64,000 bases of DNA from Undaria pinnatifida (lineage: Eukaryota > Sar > Phaeophyceae > Laminariales > Alariaceae): positions 813,501 to 877,500 of the forward strand of contig JABAKD010000028.1 in assembly GCA_012845835.1 (NCBI GenBank), written 5' to 3'. The notes under the pieces were generated by a model. The model had not been told where the DNA came from and searched no databases. It was given only the letters and a program-made list of their open reading frames with translations. Numbering within the stretch: position 1 is the stretch's first letter; each line of letters opens with the position of its first letter. Below, piece after piece: positions 22,879 to 34,949 of the stretch. Position numbers and translations under genes: made by a program.

Positions 22879-23065
22879 TAGTTAACCCTCTGTTGTGGTA
22901 CAGAGGGCCATCTGTAGTGCCGATTTCCCGCTATACTGCCCGTGAAATCGCTTGGCATATGTGGGAACAACCAGTAGTGGCAATATGCGGAGTAGTGCCG
23001 GCTAAAGTGTCGTTTTTTTTGGCTGGCACATACCGACATTATAGAGGGACCACTACTGTATGCCG
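22879..23065. mobile_element. MITE-like family C, copy 1
   Basis: Inverted ends related to CTACTGTAGTGG-CCCTCTATAGTG-CGGTATGTGCCAGCC. The right end is clear (GGCACATACCGACATTATAG, then AGGGACCACTACTGTA). The interior has CGTGAAATCGCTTGGCATA, shared with the copy at 27885-28112. Confidence 0.6.
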
Positions 23066-23865
23066 CGTGTGCGTCTTGCCGGCAACAGCGAGAGCGTGGT
23101 GAACGATCAGAGCGCGTCATGGAAACTTAAGGTGCTATCATTGCAGGAAGAAAATACTCAAATGTCTTGCTTGGCTATGGCCAATCCAGGGACTGCCCCA
23201 TGTCTATCCACGGTATAATTAAGGGTCTCAACTCGTTGGCGTGCCTTTTGCTAGCCTGCACGCGACGAGCTGCAACCGAGACTGTCCTGGGGTGCTCGTT
23301 TATATTTTTCTACAATCCCCTACTACCCATTCCCGACCCAGACATGCCCCATTCTCTCTATAATACACAATAAACATCACTTTGTGTGTTGCTTTGTTTT
23401 CTTGCGTTGGCCGACAAATCTATGTTCATTGCAGACCTGTTGTGTAGCCATAACCCTTTCGGAACCCCATGTAAACCGACCGGAAAGAAAGGCGACGAGC
23501 GCGACATAATCAAGCATCTAAGAAGAGCATCCAGCAGGAACGGCATCGTCGTGCTGTGTTTGTCTTGCAGCTCCCTGCATTTCAGGTCGGTGGCTTCTCC
23601 TGCCGCAGGAGCTCGGATTTCTTCTTGTGACCGATGTTGGAATTGTCACTTTTTTGTTTTTTTTTTCGCTCTGAAGTTCCAACGGGATAAGACAGGATAA
23701 GACACTTTTTGAGCGCGCAAAGGCTTCTTTGGCCATAACATGTCATACTATCAAATACGTGGGGTAGCCCAAGCCTCGATCTAAATGCCCACCCTGTTTT
23801 TTCCCCTGGGCAGTAGCGGCTTGGACGAATGTGATAAATTTCGAGGAACCGTGAGGTGTGAGGGA

Positions 23866-25040
23866 AAGGACGCAGGGGCATCAGCTTCGCTAGGAGACAG
23901 CACCGATCTCTTCTAGTTGATTTCTCATTACTGGCGTGGAGCCATAAGAAGCTCGTGGAGACAGGAAAGGAGACAGGAAAGGAGTGAGAGCCTGGGGGCG
24001 AGGCTCACACAGAGTTCGCTTCCTCCCAGCACTGCTGCTGTGCTCTCTTCTGGACCTTTTTCTACGGAACGTACAAAGAACGTTCTCCCAGATGTTCTAC
24101 TTTTCTATGGAGCTTAAGGCGCTTGTGTCCAGAGGAAGAACGTTCCATCACCGAGAGCGTTCTTGTGATACTAAGTATAAACTAGGTAGATTCTACAGAT
24201 TCTCTTCTCCACTCAGAACATTCCGTTCAAGAGAATATTCTCGTGGCCTATAGACCGAAACTCTGCGGGCTATCTTACGGAATCTATTGCCAGTTGTACT
24301 GACACTCTAATACATTAACCCACCCTGAATAGTCGTATATGCAGACCTCAAGACGGCCGAAGGGTGACGATAAAGTTCAGCCTAAAAGACCGGGAAAAGG
24401 GGTCGAAGATGCGGTTATTCGAAACAAAGATATGAGGCCATAGATTCCTCCACACCTCGCAATAATGAGGGTGAAGTGCCTCATTGGAATAAATACAATC
24501 CTATGATGGAGCTCACAACAGTGAGAGCTCGAGAAAGGGTATGTACCTACGTTATACCAGTAGCAATCGCCCTTCATGTAAGGACGCAGGGGCATCAGCT
24601 TCGCTAGGAGACAACACCGATCTCTTCTAGTTGATTTCTTAGTACTGGCGTGGAGCCATGAGAAGATCGAGAAAACAGGAAAGGAGACAGGAAAGGAGTG
24701 AGAGCCTGGGGGCGAGGCTCACACAGAGTTTGCTTCCTCCCAGCACTGCTGCTGTGCTCTCTTCTGGACCTTTTTCTATGGAACGTATTACAAAGAACGT
24801 TCTTCCAGATCTTCTACGTTCCTATGGCGCTTAAGTCGCTTACAGCTATATTGTCCAGAGGAAGAACGTTCCATCACCGAGAGCGTTCTTGTGATACTAA
24901 GTATTAGCTAGCTAGATTCTACGGGTTCTCTTCTCCACTCAGAATACTCCGTTCAAGAGAATACTCTTGTGGCTGATAGACTGAACTCTGCGGGCTATCT
25001 TACGGAGTCTATTGCCAGCTATACTGACACTATCATCACA
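23866..25040. mobile_element. TRIM-like element: two direct repeats of about 450 bp
   Basis: Repeats 23866-24314 and 24580-25040 start AAGGACGCAGGGGCATCAGC and end CTGACACT(C/A)T(A/C)AT-ACA. They share nearly all sequence between, with several percent differences. The roughly 265-bp middle has no coding capacity. The shape fits a terminal-repeat retrotransposon in miniature; a simple segmental duplication is the alternative. A TG start is seen only for the second repeat (24577). Confidence 0.6.
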
Positions 25041-26279
25041 CGAGCGCGTTATTGATCGTAATTATTTTCTTGCTCCATTCCGCGTGGTTGGAGAACGATT
25101 TGCCCCAACGGCGAAAGAATAGAGGCCAACGTGCCATTGATAAAATCTGTTATTACTACAAGCAACGTATCAATACATGCGCCATGCGTAATAATGTATG
25201 TGATAATCAACGCATTCGCTCTACCGCGCCGGTACATGTCGAAGCATCTCGTCTGATAGGTATTGCTATGCCTCAAACGTGAGACTCCGGCGCTATAGGG
25301 AGCAGGTGCGTTCCGCGGATTCGTTGTCTAAACAAACGGACATTTGAGACCAGATGGGCCCTGCTGGCCACCCGTTGCACGACACGATGGCGTCGTGCTT
25401 AGCGAAGCGGGTCAGCATCTACATGATCTCCGCCCACCCAATAAGCTATGTCGACGGAATACTGGTCTAAACCGAGGTAACTCCCCGAAATGCCGAGATG
25501 CGTTTTGAGGGGAAACGGCGAGCCTTGAGTAAACACACGTATGCTCGGAACCACGCATTGTTTCCACTATACGCGACGTATCGACGACCAGCGGCGAGCG
25601 CAAGCACTGGTTGATGTGGAAAATCACAAGGCGTGGCTGGGGCATCTGCTAGCGGCGATGTGTCCGCCTACTTCCATATGCACTCCTTTCGTGTAAGAGG
25701 CTCTTGTGATAAAATTACTGGCGCGTACGGCAGCAGGAGCGATCATGAAGAGCGCAAGATGAAACACGGAGACGATAACCACGCGTTGCATCTGGTCGAC
25801 CACGCGTACACGGCCCCCAAGCGTCGAACAGACAACAGCACCACGACTGTGCGATCGCTAGCGGGTTGCCACTGCCGTTGGCATTCCAAATAGTCCCCCC
25901 ACATGCACACCGAATTACGTCTAAAGCATACCAGTACATACAAGAAAGTTTGGACGAGACCACGCAGCGCCCAGGTAGGTGGCAAATGACAACCAAAAAA
26001 ACACAATGAAGTTTGGGCACGAGTAGAACCACATACTGGGGCAGAAGGCCTCATCCAATCCAATACTTGGAATGAATGATCGGCGGCAGCGCCAAATAAT
26101 ATCGTAGAAAACGCCTTGCGTCGGGACACACTTGTGGCACCCTCTACAGTGCTGAACGCGGGGAGCTGTGAACCCTTTTGGGATTGCTTCTACTGGACAG
26201 CCATAAAAAGTGACGATTACAGAATGAACCGGTCCCACGAAGCAGCCCGGGTTGCTGGGTAGGGTGCGCGTACTGAACG

Positions 26280-26430
26280 CAACGCGTTATGGTGCATGCT
26301 ACGGTAAAAGTGCAGTTTTTTTTCTGAGGCTGCTCGCTTGAGAAGCTCTATACCTCACCCAAAAATCGATTTGGAGAAAAATAGAAGTGCTCCTCGATGA
26401 ACAAACTCATGGCCTAGGTGTATAACAAAG
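26280..26430. repeat. Dispersed repeat family B, partial copy
   Basis: Carries GCTACGGTAAAAGTGCA, TTTTTTTCTGAGGCTG, TACCTCACCCAAAAATCGAT and CTCATGGCCTAGGTGTATA, the left half of family B. Confidence 0.7.
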
Positions 26431-26478
26431 GATAATGCCAAAAGGGACTGGAACTCCCATGATTTAGGGTTGAGAAGC

Positions 26479-27714
26479 TGTTACGGTATCCCCTTTCCCC
26501 TGCTGTGGCGTTACGATTTATAACGGTTGCCCCCCTTTTACCTGGCAGGCGTTATCGCCTGCCTGAACGAACGCCCCCCCCCCCCTTAGGCAAGAATACA
26601 TTGGGCGGACAGCAAGCAATCAATAAAAGATATTCAACATCCGATCAATCCTAGTGTAATCGGTTCGGAGAGCCAGAGGCACCCCTGCATAGCAGTATTC
26701 GGTCCCTAGGTCTGTATTGCACCAGCTTACTACCCTGGCATTGTCGTCTGCTATTTTCTACATTCTAAAGTTGTACTGCCTTTTGCGCATTCAGAGTAGG
26801 CCGAAATTTGGCATGCACAGTTCCGTCCCCTTGATTGCGCGACTCAATAGTTTGCCGTTCTCCTGCTTTGAGTTATAATTTCAATTTCCTATATCCCCAC
26901 TACTACATTCAGTGAGCTGCGTCGCGTGGGTACGTAGTCAACAATCTGCCCCCTTTCGTTATCTCGGCTCGAAGTGCTCCGCGCCTTCACCCTGGGCCGG
27001 GTGGCAGGTTTTGGTGACTTGTATCTGGATTTTCATTTCCGTAGCAGAACGTTTCTTTTCGCCTGGCTACTCATAACTCATAATGAAATAGTGATACGAT
27101 CGACACCGCTCTCCCAAGTATGGGTATTCGTTTTAACAGTTTAGCTTTCTAATGATTCTAGGTTGCTCTTTAGGCTTTCACGTACCAGCATGTTCAGACT
27201 TTTGGTGTCTGCTTCGCATTCTACAGTGTCTACGCGTTCCGTTGCCTTTCACGTACTGGTTAGTCGGACGTTTGCAGCCTGCTTCGCCTTGCACCTGTCC
27301 GATTGGTTTATTCCTTGCAAGTTAGAGGTGTGGTCCCCGAGTGGGTTGTGAAGCGCCGCACCTTCGATCCATTCGGGCGATATCTCCGGATGGGTATAGT
27401 TCCACCTGATCATTCTATGGATCTGCACATACGGCCTTTAGGGTGGGCTAGTGTTACGGTATCCCCTTTCCCCCGTTGGGGAGGTATGATTTATAGCAGT
27501 AGTCCGCCTTTCACCCAGCAGGCGTTATCGTCTGCCTGAACGAACGGCTCCAGTCCCCCTTTGGTAGGAAGGAATTGGACGAACACCAAGCAATCAATAC
27601 AAGACATGCAACATCCAAGCCACCCTCGTGTGAGTGATCGGTACAGAGCCAGAGGGATCCCTGCATAACAGTATTAGTCGGTCCCTAGGTCCATACTGCC
27701 ATATCTTTTACTAC
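26479..27714. mobile_element. Short LTR-retroelement remnant (TRIM-like), repeats of about 255-263 bp
   Basis: Direct repeats 26479-26733 and 27452-27714 both open TGTTACGGTATCCCCTTTCC. They share GGCGTTATCG(C/T)CTGCCTGAA, AAGCAATCAATA-AAGA and CAGTATT-GGTCCCTAGGT. A purine-rich AGGGTGGG precedes the second. The roughly 720-bp interior shows no protease, integrase or reverse-transcriptase text. Confidence 0.65.
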
Positions 27715-27884
27715 AAAACCCCGTCAGTCACAAAACGTTTCAGCCCAAAAATGCCAGATCTATCGTAGCCACACGTCTTCTAGGAGCTGTACGATTCGCG
27801 CACAACATGCCGAAACCCGTACTACTTCTACATGCTCCTCCTAGATGGTGTACCAGGTAGTATTTTTGGTCGATGTAAATGGGC

Positions 27885-28112
27885 CCTTAAAATGCCACGG
27901 TAGTGGCCAACGGGCTACAGTAGTAGTGGTCCCTGTACAGCGCCGGTATGTGCCAGCCGGAAAAGCCAGCACTATATCGGCAACCGACACTACTCCGCAT
28001 ACTGCTACTCCTGCGGAATCCCATCTATGCCAAGCGATTTCACAGGCACTACAACCGCGACCGGCACTACTCAACCGGCATTGTAGAGGGACCACAAGTG
28101 TATCGTTAAAAT
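27885..28112. mobile_element. MITE-like family C, copy 2
   Basis: Inverted ends: TACAGTAGTAGTGGTCCCTG at the left and TGTAGAGGGACCACAAGTGT at the right. Interior blocks GCCGGTATGTGCCAGCCGG and CCAAGCGATTTCACAGGCA match copy 1 in inverted orientation. Confidence 0.65.
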
Positions 28113-28671
28113 ACTAAACCAATCACTAAATCCAGGGTGCGCTATGCAACAGAGCAATACGAGATACCAGCTACAGCACAACCTGTTGCTGCAGCCATCG
28201 AAAACGGAATGCCTCCACCCAAGGGGAACACCCTCGCGCAAGACACATATGACCTCCTTCAGGAAGCTGTCTTGTATCGCACACAAATAAAAAAAGGAAG
28301 GTGAGCAAGAGCTAGAGCCGTCTGAAACGAGGATACGTGCAAATCTTAACGCAAGTCTACGACCGACACCCATCACACACCACACGAGGGCTAAAGCTGG
28401 AATCGTTTGAGCCAAGGATACGTATAAAACATTAACGCCAAAGTACGACCGACAACCACAACACACCACGGAGGGTTAAAAAGCACGAAGCTGAAAAACA
28501 AAACTCACTTACTCGACTCGCCAAGCCCTCAGCCTCCGGACTATAACGCAACAACACTGACAACGACCACGACAATAACCCCTCAATCGCACAACCTCCC
28601 AAGTTACCACCAGCACGCACGCGCACACTACGCAAACAATGCACCGGCGCGTGTGAGGCGTGCTGGGGTGT

Positions 28672-28730
28672 GTGTGCTCATATTATGCATGGCCGAAGTA
28701 ATAAGACTATATATCCTCGCGGGGGGGGGT
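28672..28730 (+). repeat. Dispersed repeat family A, short partial copy
   Basis: An ATTATGCATGGCCGAAGTAAT block with a degraded following half. Here the G-run (28720-28728) lies on the other side. It abuts the stop codon of the low-complexity gene that ends at 28730. Confidence 0.5.
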
Positions 28731-30322
28731 CACAAGCAATCATCGTCGAACCCAAGATTAGAAACGCCAGACTGATCCAACGGGGTCGTAGGTGCCCCTA
28801 AAGACATCCACTGTTGCGCGTGGATCGTCCCCCCCGATGTATCCGGCATCAGCTCGTCGATCACGCCCGGTGCAGCGCTACGCCCGGCTACGCTTTCGGG
28901 CGGAGGCATGTTCGTGGCCGGGGGCAGTGGAACAGGCGGGGGCAAGGGCGGGGGCAAGGACTGGGGCTGTGGAATGGACGGAGACGAGGGCGGGAACAGG
29001 GGTGGCGGTTCATCCGCCCCCCCTCCAACATCAACTAGTATCTCGTCGTCGTCGTCGTCGTCGTCGTTGCCATCTTTTTCTCCGATGCTTCGATGGCTAG
29101 CAGGCGGCCACGGGGCGGGCGGAAGCCGTGCATCGGGGGCACCGTGCTGCCCCAACCCCGGCGTTGGCGTCAGTAGAGTTGGTGGCGGCCGCGGTATAGG
29201 CTTCCGTAGCGTCGACGGCGGCGGCGGTCGCGGCGCCGGCGGTAGGGGTGGGGGCCGGGTGTACCGTGCAGCGGCAGCAGCAGCGGTGGCAGAGGCAGCG
29301 GCCGCGGCGGCAGCGGCGGCAGCAGCAGCAGGAGGAGGAGGAGGAGCAGCAAGACGAGGAGCAACGGCAGGAGGAGGAGCAGCAGCAGGACTAGGAGCAG
29401 CAGCAGGACGTGCAGCAACGACACTAGGGGGAGCAGCAGCACGAGGAGCCAGAGGAGCACGAGGAGCGGAAGGAACAGGAAGAGGTGGAGGACGAAAAGA
29501 AGAAAACCGAGGGGGACCGAAGCTTCCAGCGATTTGGGGCGGCGGGAAGAAGGGAATGTGGCCGTGGATGTGCGGCGCGCCCTGCCCATGAAGCCTCCCC
29601 ACGTTGAGGAGCATATCCAAGCCGGCGCGGCTGCCGGCATGGGCACCACCGCCACCGACACCGACACCACCTCGTTCTCTACCGAAGCCCCCTCTAGTAC
29701 CGCCGCCTCTAGCGCTGCTGCTGCTACCCGCGCCACCTAGAGCCCCCTCACCGGCACCCCTGCCGGCGCTACCCCCGCCGGCGCTTGCACCGCTGCCGAT
29801 ACCACCACCACCGCCGCCACCAACACCACCGCTAATCCCGCTGCTGCTGCCACCGCCACCGCCACTACCACCGTCACCACCACTACCTCCACCACCGCTA
29901 GCTCCGCCGCTGCTAGCGCCGCCTCCGCTACCGCCACCACCACCACTACCACTACCGCTACTGCCAGCGCCGCCACCACCGCCACCTTGGGTTCTCTGGC
30001 GGCGCTTTTTCCCGCGTTTAAACGAACAAGAAAAGTACGAAGACGGAGCCGATCCAGAAGAAGCGGCGGATGGCGTGCACGACGGCGGCCCCTTTGGCGG
30101 CGGCCTTCTCCTCGGCGGTGGCTTTTCCGTCACTCCATCCCCCGCCCCTTCCCCCAGTGCTTCGGTCTTCACGCGGGCGAAACCCTGGTCATCCTCCGCG
30201 GGGGCAAAGCGGTGGTCCTTTCCCGTGTACGACGACGACGACAGCGGCTGTCGGGACCCTGCAGCCGGAGGCGGCGGCGGCGGTCGCATGTGGAACGGCC
30301 TGGGTTTCGCCTGCTCCTGCGC
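28730..30322 (-). CDS. Pro/Gly/Ala-rich protein, large terminal exon (530 aa, 5' part missing)
   Basis: One minus-strand frame is open from a plausible acceptor (CCTGAACAG|GCGCAGGAG, exon start 30322) to a stop at 28730. An in-frame ATG at 30289 could also start it. Order: AQEQAKPRPFHM, poly-Pro, a more complex stretch (SYTGKDHRFAPAEDDQGFAR), basic FKRGKKRRQ, a long Gly/Ser array, GLDMLLNVGRLHGQ with HIHGHIPFFPPPQIAGSF, Pro/Ala arrays, poly-Ala, DGNDDDDDDDEILVDVGGGA, more Pro, and the end SGVSNLGFDDDCL. The complex islands between arrays argue for real coding. No domain family was recognised. Upstream exons were not found; a family A repeat lies at 30601. Confidence 0.6.
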   Translation of the reverse strand, partial: AQEQAKPRPFHMRPPPPPPAAGSRQPLSSSSYTGKDHRFAPAEDDQGFARVKTEALGEGAGDGVTEKPPPRRRPPPKGPPSCTPSAASSGSAPSSYFSCSFKRGKKRRQRTQGGGGGGAGSSGSGSGGGGGSGGGASSGGASGGGGSGGDGGSGGGGGSSSGISGGVGGGGGGGIGSGASAGGGSAGRGAGEGALGGAGSSSSARGGGTRGGFGRERGGVGVGGGGAHAGSRAGLDMLLNVGRLHGQGAPHIHGHIPFFPPPQIAGSFGPPRFSSFRPPPLPVPSAPRAPLAPRAAAPPSVVAARPAAAPSPAAAPPPAVAPRLAAPPPPPAAAAAAAAAAAASATAAAAAARYTRPPPLPPAPRPPPPSTLRKPIPRPPPTLLTPTPGLGQHGAPDARLPPAPWPPASHRSIGEKDGNDDDDDDDEILVDVGGGADEPPPLFPPSSPSIPQPQSLPPPLPPPVPLPPATNMPPPESVAGRSAAPGVIDELMPDTSGGTIHAQQWMSLGAPTTPLDQSGVSNLGFDDDCL

Positions 30323-30600
30323 CTGTTCAGGTACACCTGCCCCCCCCCCCTGCGCGTCTTTTCCCTATATAGAGATGGCGTTCGGTAATCAAGGGGAAAC
30401 ACGATACGAGGAAAACATAGGCGACGGTAGACGGGGTAAGCTGCTGGGCAGTCGTGCGCTTGGGAGAGGGGGTTACTTGTCGGGCGCCGTCGAGCGGGAT
30501 GTCGTCTGGCACATTCCATAGCGAGAAGCGAGCAACATATGCGTTTGCGCGACACACGTTTTGGCGTTTCCTCAGAGTGCCACAGGAGGGGGGTGGGGGG

Positions 30601-30904
30601 AACTCATTGTATCATGCATGGCCGTAATAGATAGGACCATAGACCTTCGCATCACTACAACGCCGAGACGGAGCACGTACGGGTTTCACCGACCAGGCTG
30701 ACATTGCTTGCACCAAGCGCGAAACGCCGTGAGATGTACGGCGAGTTGGATGGAGGGTGAGCTGCATCCTACTAAGAACCGATTGTGAGGAGGACTCCGG
30801 CACCGTGTCCGTACTTTCTTGCGTACGGATGACAGTATCGAATTGCTTGATTTGCTTTCCGGTGTGCCCACTTCCAGATACAGCAGTGGGTGTATAATGC
30901 TGAT
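30601..30904 (+). repeat. Dispersed repeat family A, copy 4 (long form)
   Basis: Full-length relative of the 17575 copy, with the same order of blocks over about 300 bp and a G-run just before it (30588-30600). It lies between the low-complexity terminal exon and a family B repeat. Confidence 0.85.
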
Positions 30905-31145
30905 AGAGCGGGGGGGGAAACTTGAAAGGCGCTGTTAAGTGGGATCTGGTCTGGTGCATTCCGTAGCGACGAGCGGGTTTTCGCGCGACACGTTTCCGTG
31001 TTTCCTCAGAGTACCACGTGGGGGAGAGGGCGGTAGTGTACACGAAGCGGGCGGGTGGGTACGGAGAGGGAGTCTATCGGGATGGAGGTGGTCGACGGGT
31101 TGTTCAAACAATAAGCACCAAAACACACCAAAATCAAGACCATGA

Positions 31146-31425
31146 TACCTGAAAAACGTAGAAATGCCTTGAGTTTTGCTACTATACCAAAGAAGAGGGA
31201 CCTTATTTTTATCGGGTTCATGACAGGAGTTCTATACCTTACCGAAAAATTAACCTTGAGAAATTGCACGCGCAACCCGATAAACGGTAGCAATCCCATG
31301 GGTTAGGCATAAAACGGGCTAAAATTGCAAAACACACCTGGCACACAATAAAATAGGGCTTCAAATAATGTGGGTGCCGCCTCAGTTAAGCAGCCCCGTC
31401 AGTCAACAATGCTTGGGCTCAAACG
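31146..31425. repeat. Dispersed repeat family B, diverged copy
   Basis: Shows GAGTTCTATACCTTACCGAAAAATTAACC, GGTAGCAATCCCATGGGTTAGG and GCAGCCCCGTCAGTCAAC in the family order. Confidence 0.55.
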
Positions 31426-31543
31426 GCATTTCTCTACCATGGCACGGCTCCTGTGGGAAACGTACTACATATTTGCACAAATGCTGTGCCACATCGTCGT
31501 CGAACTATCATCTATCGTATCTCCGTGGTGGCTCGATTCAGCA

Positions 31544-31690
31544 TTATTTCGCACTCGCCTTGGATGCAGCAGCCGCTGCGGGGTGTCCAGGCGGAGGCGA
31601 GAACGCCCTGGCCATCGGGGGCATCCAATCCTTCGGCGCGTCCGGTATTGGCTCATTGGGTGAAGCCATGAACAGGCGGAGCCGCATGAG
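31544..31690 (-). CDS. Doubtful C-terminal exon (DAPKDWMPPMARAF...)
   Basis: The minus strand reads MASPNEPIPDAPKDWMPPMA, then RAFSPPPGHPAAAAASKASAK and a stop (TAA) at 31546-31544. The text is more protein-like than its surroundings, and an AG acceptor is available at its upstream side. The upstream part coincides with a non-coding-looking tandem repeat, and no partner exon was found. Confidence 0.25.
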   Translation of the reverse strand, partial: LMRLRLFMASPNEPIPDAPKDWMPPMARAFSPPPGHPAAAAASKASAK

Positions 31691-32040
31691 ATTCTTGTGA
31701 AGCACTATCTGGAGGCTATGGTCAACGGGGGCAGGCGGGCGTGGGGTGAGGTGCGGGCGGGCGGGTGGGCGGGCGGGGTGGGGGAGGGGGTGGTGACGAC
31801 GACGGGTATAAAAAACTGCGGACATTTGCACGAGAACATCTGCAACACCCACAGAGAGGGAAGCCATGCAGAGGCAGAGTCGCATGAGGTTCTTGTAAAG
31901 CTCTAGTCCGGAGGCTAGGGTCGGTGACGGCATGCGGGAGGGAAGGGGAGGACGACGACGAGGATGCGGGTATCCATACACGCGGACACTTGTACGCGAA
32001 CTTCTGCAACACCGACAGAGGCCGCGCGAGTTCAACTGCA
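31640..32040. repeat. Diverged tandem repeats, unit about 180-200 bp
   Basis: GAAGCCATG-A-AGGC-GAG-CGCATGAG-TTCTTGT occurs at 31661 and 31860. ATTTGCACGAGAACATCTGCAACACC at 31825 recurs as ACTTGTACGCGAACTTCTGCAACACC at 31987. Two to three units are present. Confidence 0.7.
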
Positions 32041-32740
32041 AGCGACGACGACAATGACGGCGGCGACCGCGCTATCAACGATGACAGGGACGACAATGGC
32101 GATGATCATCATTCTCACCCGCGCGGTACGAGCCAACAGCCATCCCCCTCGACAGCAAAGCAAATCGGTGACCGTTTTCCGTGGGACCGGAACGGCGTTG
32201 TTGTTACCGAATTATGTGCCTAGGCGCGAACGGTGCCCGGGACATTGTACAGTAGGCACAGCAGCCCACTACGTAAGCCGACCTCCCCGGTGGTCTACGG
32301 CAGAGGGATGGATCTCGTACTGCCCCTCCGAGCGGTAGACCTTATATACCGCATACTGCGATAGAGGAATAGACCCATCTACGGCCTGCCTGAGCAGTAG
32401 GTCTGGTAGCATGTGCCTGGTAGCATATGGCACCATACAACCACTTCGGCATGAAGGTCCAACGCCCGAATGGGTAGGGTGGACCGTAACTGGACCAAGT
32501 CCGGCGGAAGGCCATCTCCCATGGCCAGGGGTTTTGTTAGTGGGTGAGCTTGCGCAAGTCCCACACTACCCGGAAAGATGACATTCCGGGTGGCTATCTC
32601 CACCGAAACTGACCCTCAGGGGACAGGCCGGGTCGACATACACACGCATCCGTATACAACGGCAGCTTGCGCTGCCGGGGTTGTAACGAAGACCACTGAC
32701 AGGGACAGCTTACGCTATACTCACAATGGGACCCGAAGGG

Positions 32741-32876
32741 TGCGCCAGCTAGCGTTGGGCTGCGAAAGCAACTGAGTTAAATCGACAAACGACGCGTATG
32801 AAAATACGTGGAAGTGTGGTGAGCTCAAGCTTTATTTTTCCCCATCCGCCGGAGGATAAAAAAAAAAAAAAAAAAA
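32741..32876 (+). mobile_element. Non-LTR retrotransposon-like 3' end, longer copy, with poly(A)
   Basis: Sequence from GCGCCAGCTAGCGTTGGGCT to CATCCGCCGGAGGAT matches 62783-62900 almost fully. It is followed by about 18 A residues. The structured sequence upstream (from about 32225) is absent from the other copy, as expected for 5' truncation. No reverse transcriptase text is present. Confidence 0.7.
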
Positions 32877-34949
32877 GTCAACGTGCATTGCAACGACAAA
32901 ACGCCCGTGTCGAGTGAATCTCAGATCCATGGGCTGAAATGCTGACATATTCGCTTCGTACGCTGGGCTATGAGAGCTGTCAAGAAGTCCGTGGAGGAGC
33001 ATCTTAACTCGTAATAGGTTTACTAAGAAGGTTTATGCGCTACTGCGCATCGCTGAACCAAAGCTATCACCAACCATTGGACACATAAGGGTTGATCGGA
33101 TGCCATGTGTACTCGTATTATATACCTGGTAGACGGAGGGTGCTATGCGCATTTAGCGGGCATAAACATCATATAGCAGCGGTAGATATTGCTAGGCGCT
33201 ACGCTTTTCGGGCGGCATTCACCGCTACGCTTTTGCTAGCACAAAAAAAAACATGTGAAGTGAACAGGTCCATGATTGATGATTGCAGGTGGTGCACACT
33301 TACACAGTCGGATCGGTCAGTCGAAAACGGCGACTGAAGCCCAAATCGGGCTTCTTAAACGGTCGAAGAATAGTTTTTTGTTACTCAACCTTTTTCGATT
33401 GACTTTTTCGACTGGCTCTCAGTCGAACAAGTCAGTCGAAAACGTTGTTTTGAACCCGTCGCATCGCTCATCTCACCAAAAAGCACACACCTACACGCCC
33501 ACATACCCATATCACACACCAGTATACAACAGCGCTGACGCTGGCTTGGCTGCTATCACTGTTGCTGCTTCTCGCCGTAAGTCACCGTGGCGCAGTCCTA
33601 GCTCCGCCCGTCAGCAGCGTGTATTATACGATGGCAGCAGCGCGCGGTATCGATGTCATTTTGCCAACAACGGCTGCGCCTGCTGTAGCTATCTATGGCG
33701 GCTCTCGGCTGAGTGAACGCCACGAACGTAGCTTTGGCGGCTTCCGGCTAAGTCCAACGCCACCAACCCGCATGGACGAGGGTTCGTCGCGCGCGAAGCA
33801 GGCGTTGCTCGCGGAGGACGCACGAAGCAGAGCTTCCAATCGACTTTCGACTGCCGAACAGCACGTACTCCCTCAACACCAATCGCCTCCAGAAAGGGCA
33901 CGAAAACTATAAATCGACTCGACTGACGATGAGAAGGAGGCCCAGAAGAATCCAGTCGGAAAAGGCCCTTTCGACTCGCGGATCCGACTGAATAAGAATC
34001 GGCCTAAGAGTCAGTCTCGTTCGGGGGGAATTTTAGATCGAATTTGAGGTTGTTTTTTTAATCGCAAACACTCGACCGTGTGGCTCTCGGCAACACTTGT
34101 GCTCTTATCGTGTCTTCTTGCTTGCGTGGTCGCCCTCTTTTCGACACGAAAATACCAAGTACTGCTATATGTATGTACTTTGACATTTTGGTGCCCTGTG
34201 CAGGGTCGATAGCAGCCTGTTCTGCTGTGCTTGCCATACGTAGACACTATTTCTGGCTATCGGAGGTTCGTGCCTGCGTGCTGTGAGCAAAAGAAGCACT
34301 GGGCAGGTTCAAAAACAAAACAAAAAGGAAAAAGGAAGAAGAGAAAAAAAAAGCAACCCATGCGTGGTCCATGGATCGATCCGGAAAACATCGTTTCCCC
34401 GTTGGCAACGTTACAGCTAGAAACCTGTTTTTGGGGACAACTTACTTGGAATTAGTATACGGAGGGGTTTGGGGCTCCACAGGGGAGCTGGGATCTGAGA
34501 CTAGGCTGAGAGGTCACAGAACTGCCGAGGACGGCCTCCCAAGGCACAGACGTTAGAGACAGCAGTCTATACCTATCACGTGCCATGATCTTAAGCTCTT
34601 ACGCATGTACGAGCATGCCGTAAGCTCTCCGAAGATGTCTCGTTCTCGACGACAGCACGACGAAATACGTGAGCGTGCCGTGATTACGTATGATAGCCTT
34701 CAGGCAAGAACAGCGAAAATCAGCTTAAGGTGGCCGAGTCTTGTCGACGAGCGCAACGACAGCTACTATGAGAGAAATCCAACAGGACCTACGACTCATC
34801 CTGTTCCCAACGCACCTACACGCTCAATAGCATCAACAACGATCCTCGATGCGATCTGAGGATATGACCCTATAGGCCGCTGTTGCGTGCTGGGGGTGTT
34901 TTTACTGTTTTGTACGTCAAAAATTCAAAAACCAAGCGCAAAGGTGTCC

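Larger units (their letters stand above)
19472..28671. other. Gene-poor stretch, mostly repeats
   Basis: No coding exon could be supported. An 80-bp repeat (GGCTGTGAGTTGGC, CTAATAGTA, AGTTGGCTAG, AGACTAC) occurs at 19480-19560 and again at 20887-20970. Two short LTR-like elements (23866-25040 and 26479-27714), family B copies (22626-22870, 26280-26430) and family C copies (22879-23065, 27885-28112) fill most of the rest. Between 25050 and 26270 there are open frames on both strands, but none resembles a known family. Confidence 0.5.
30905..34949. other. Gene-poor stretch with repeats and a LINE-like 3' end
   Basis: Contains a family B copy (31146-31425), tandem copies of a unit of about 180-200 bp (31640-32040), a LINE-like 3' end (to 32876), and elements rich in GTCGA strings (33300-33460 and 33830-34020). 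A family B fragment lies near 34420-34480. No gene is called except the doubtful exon at 31544. Confidence 0.5.
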
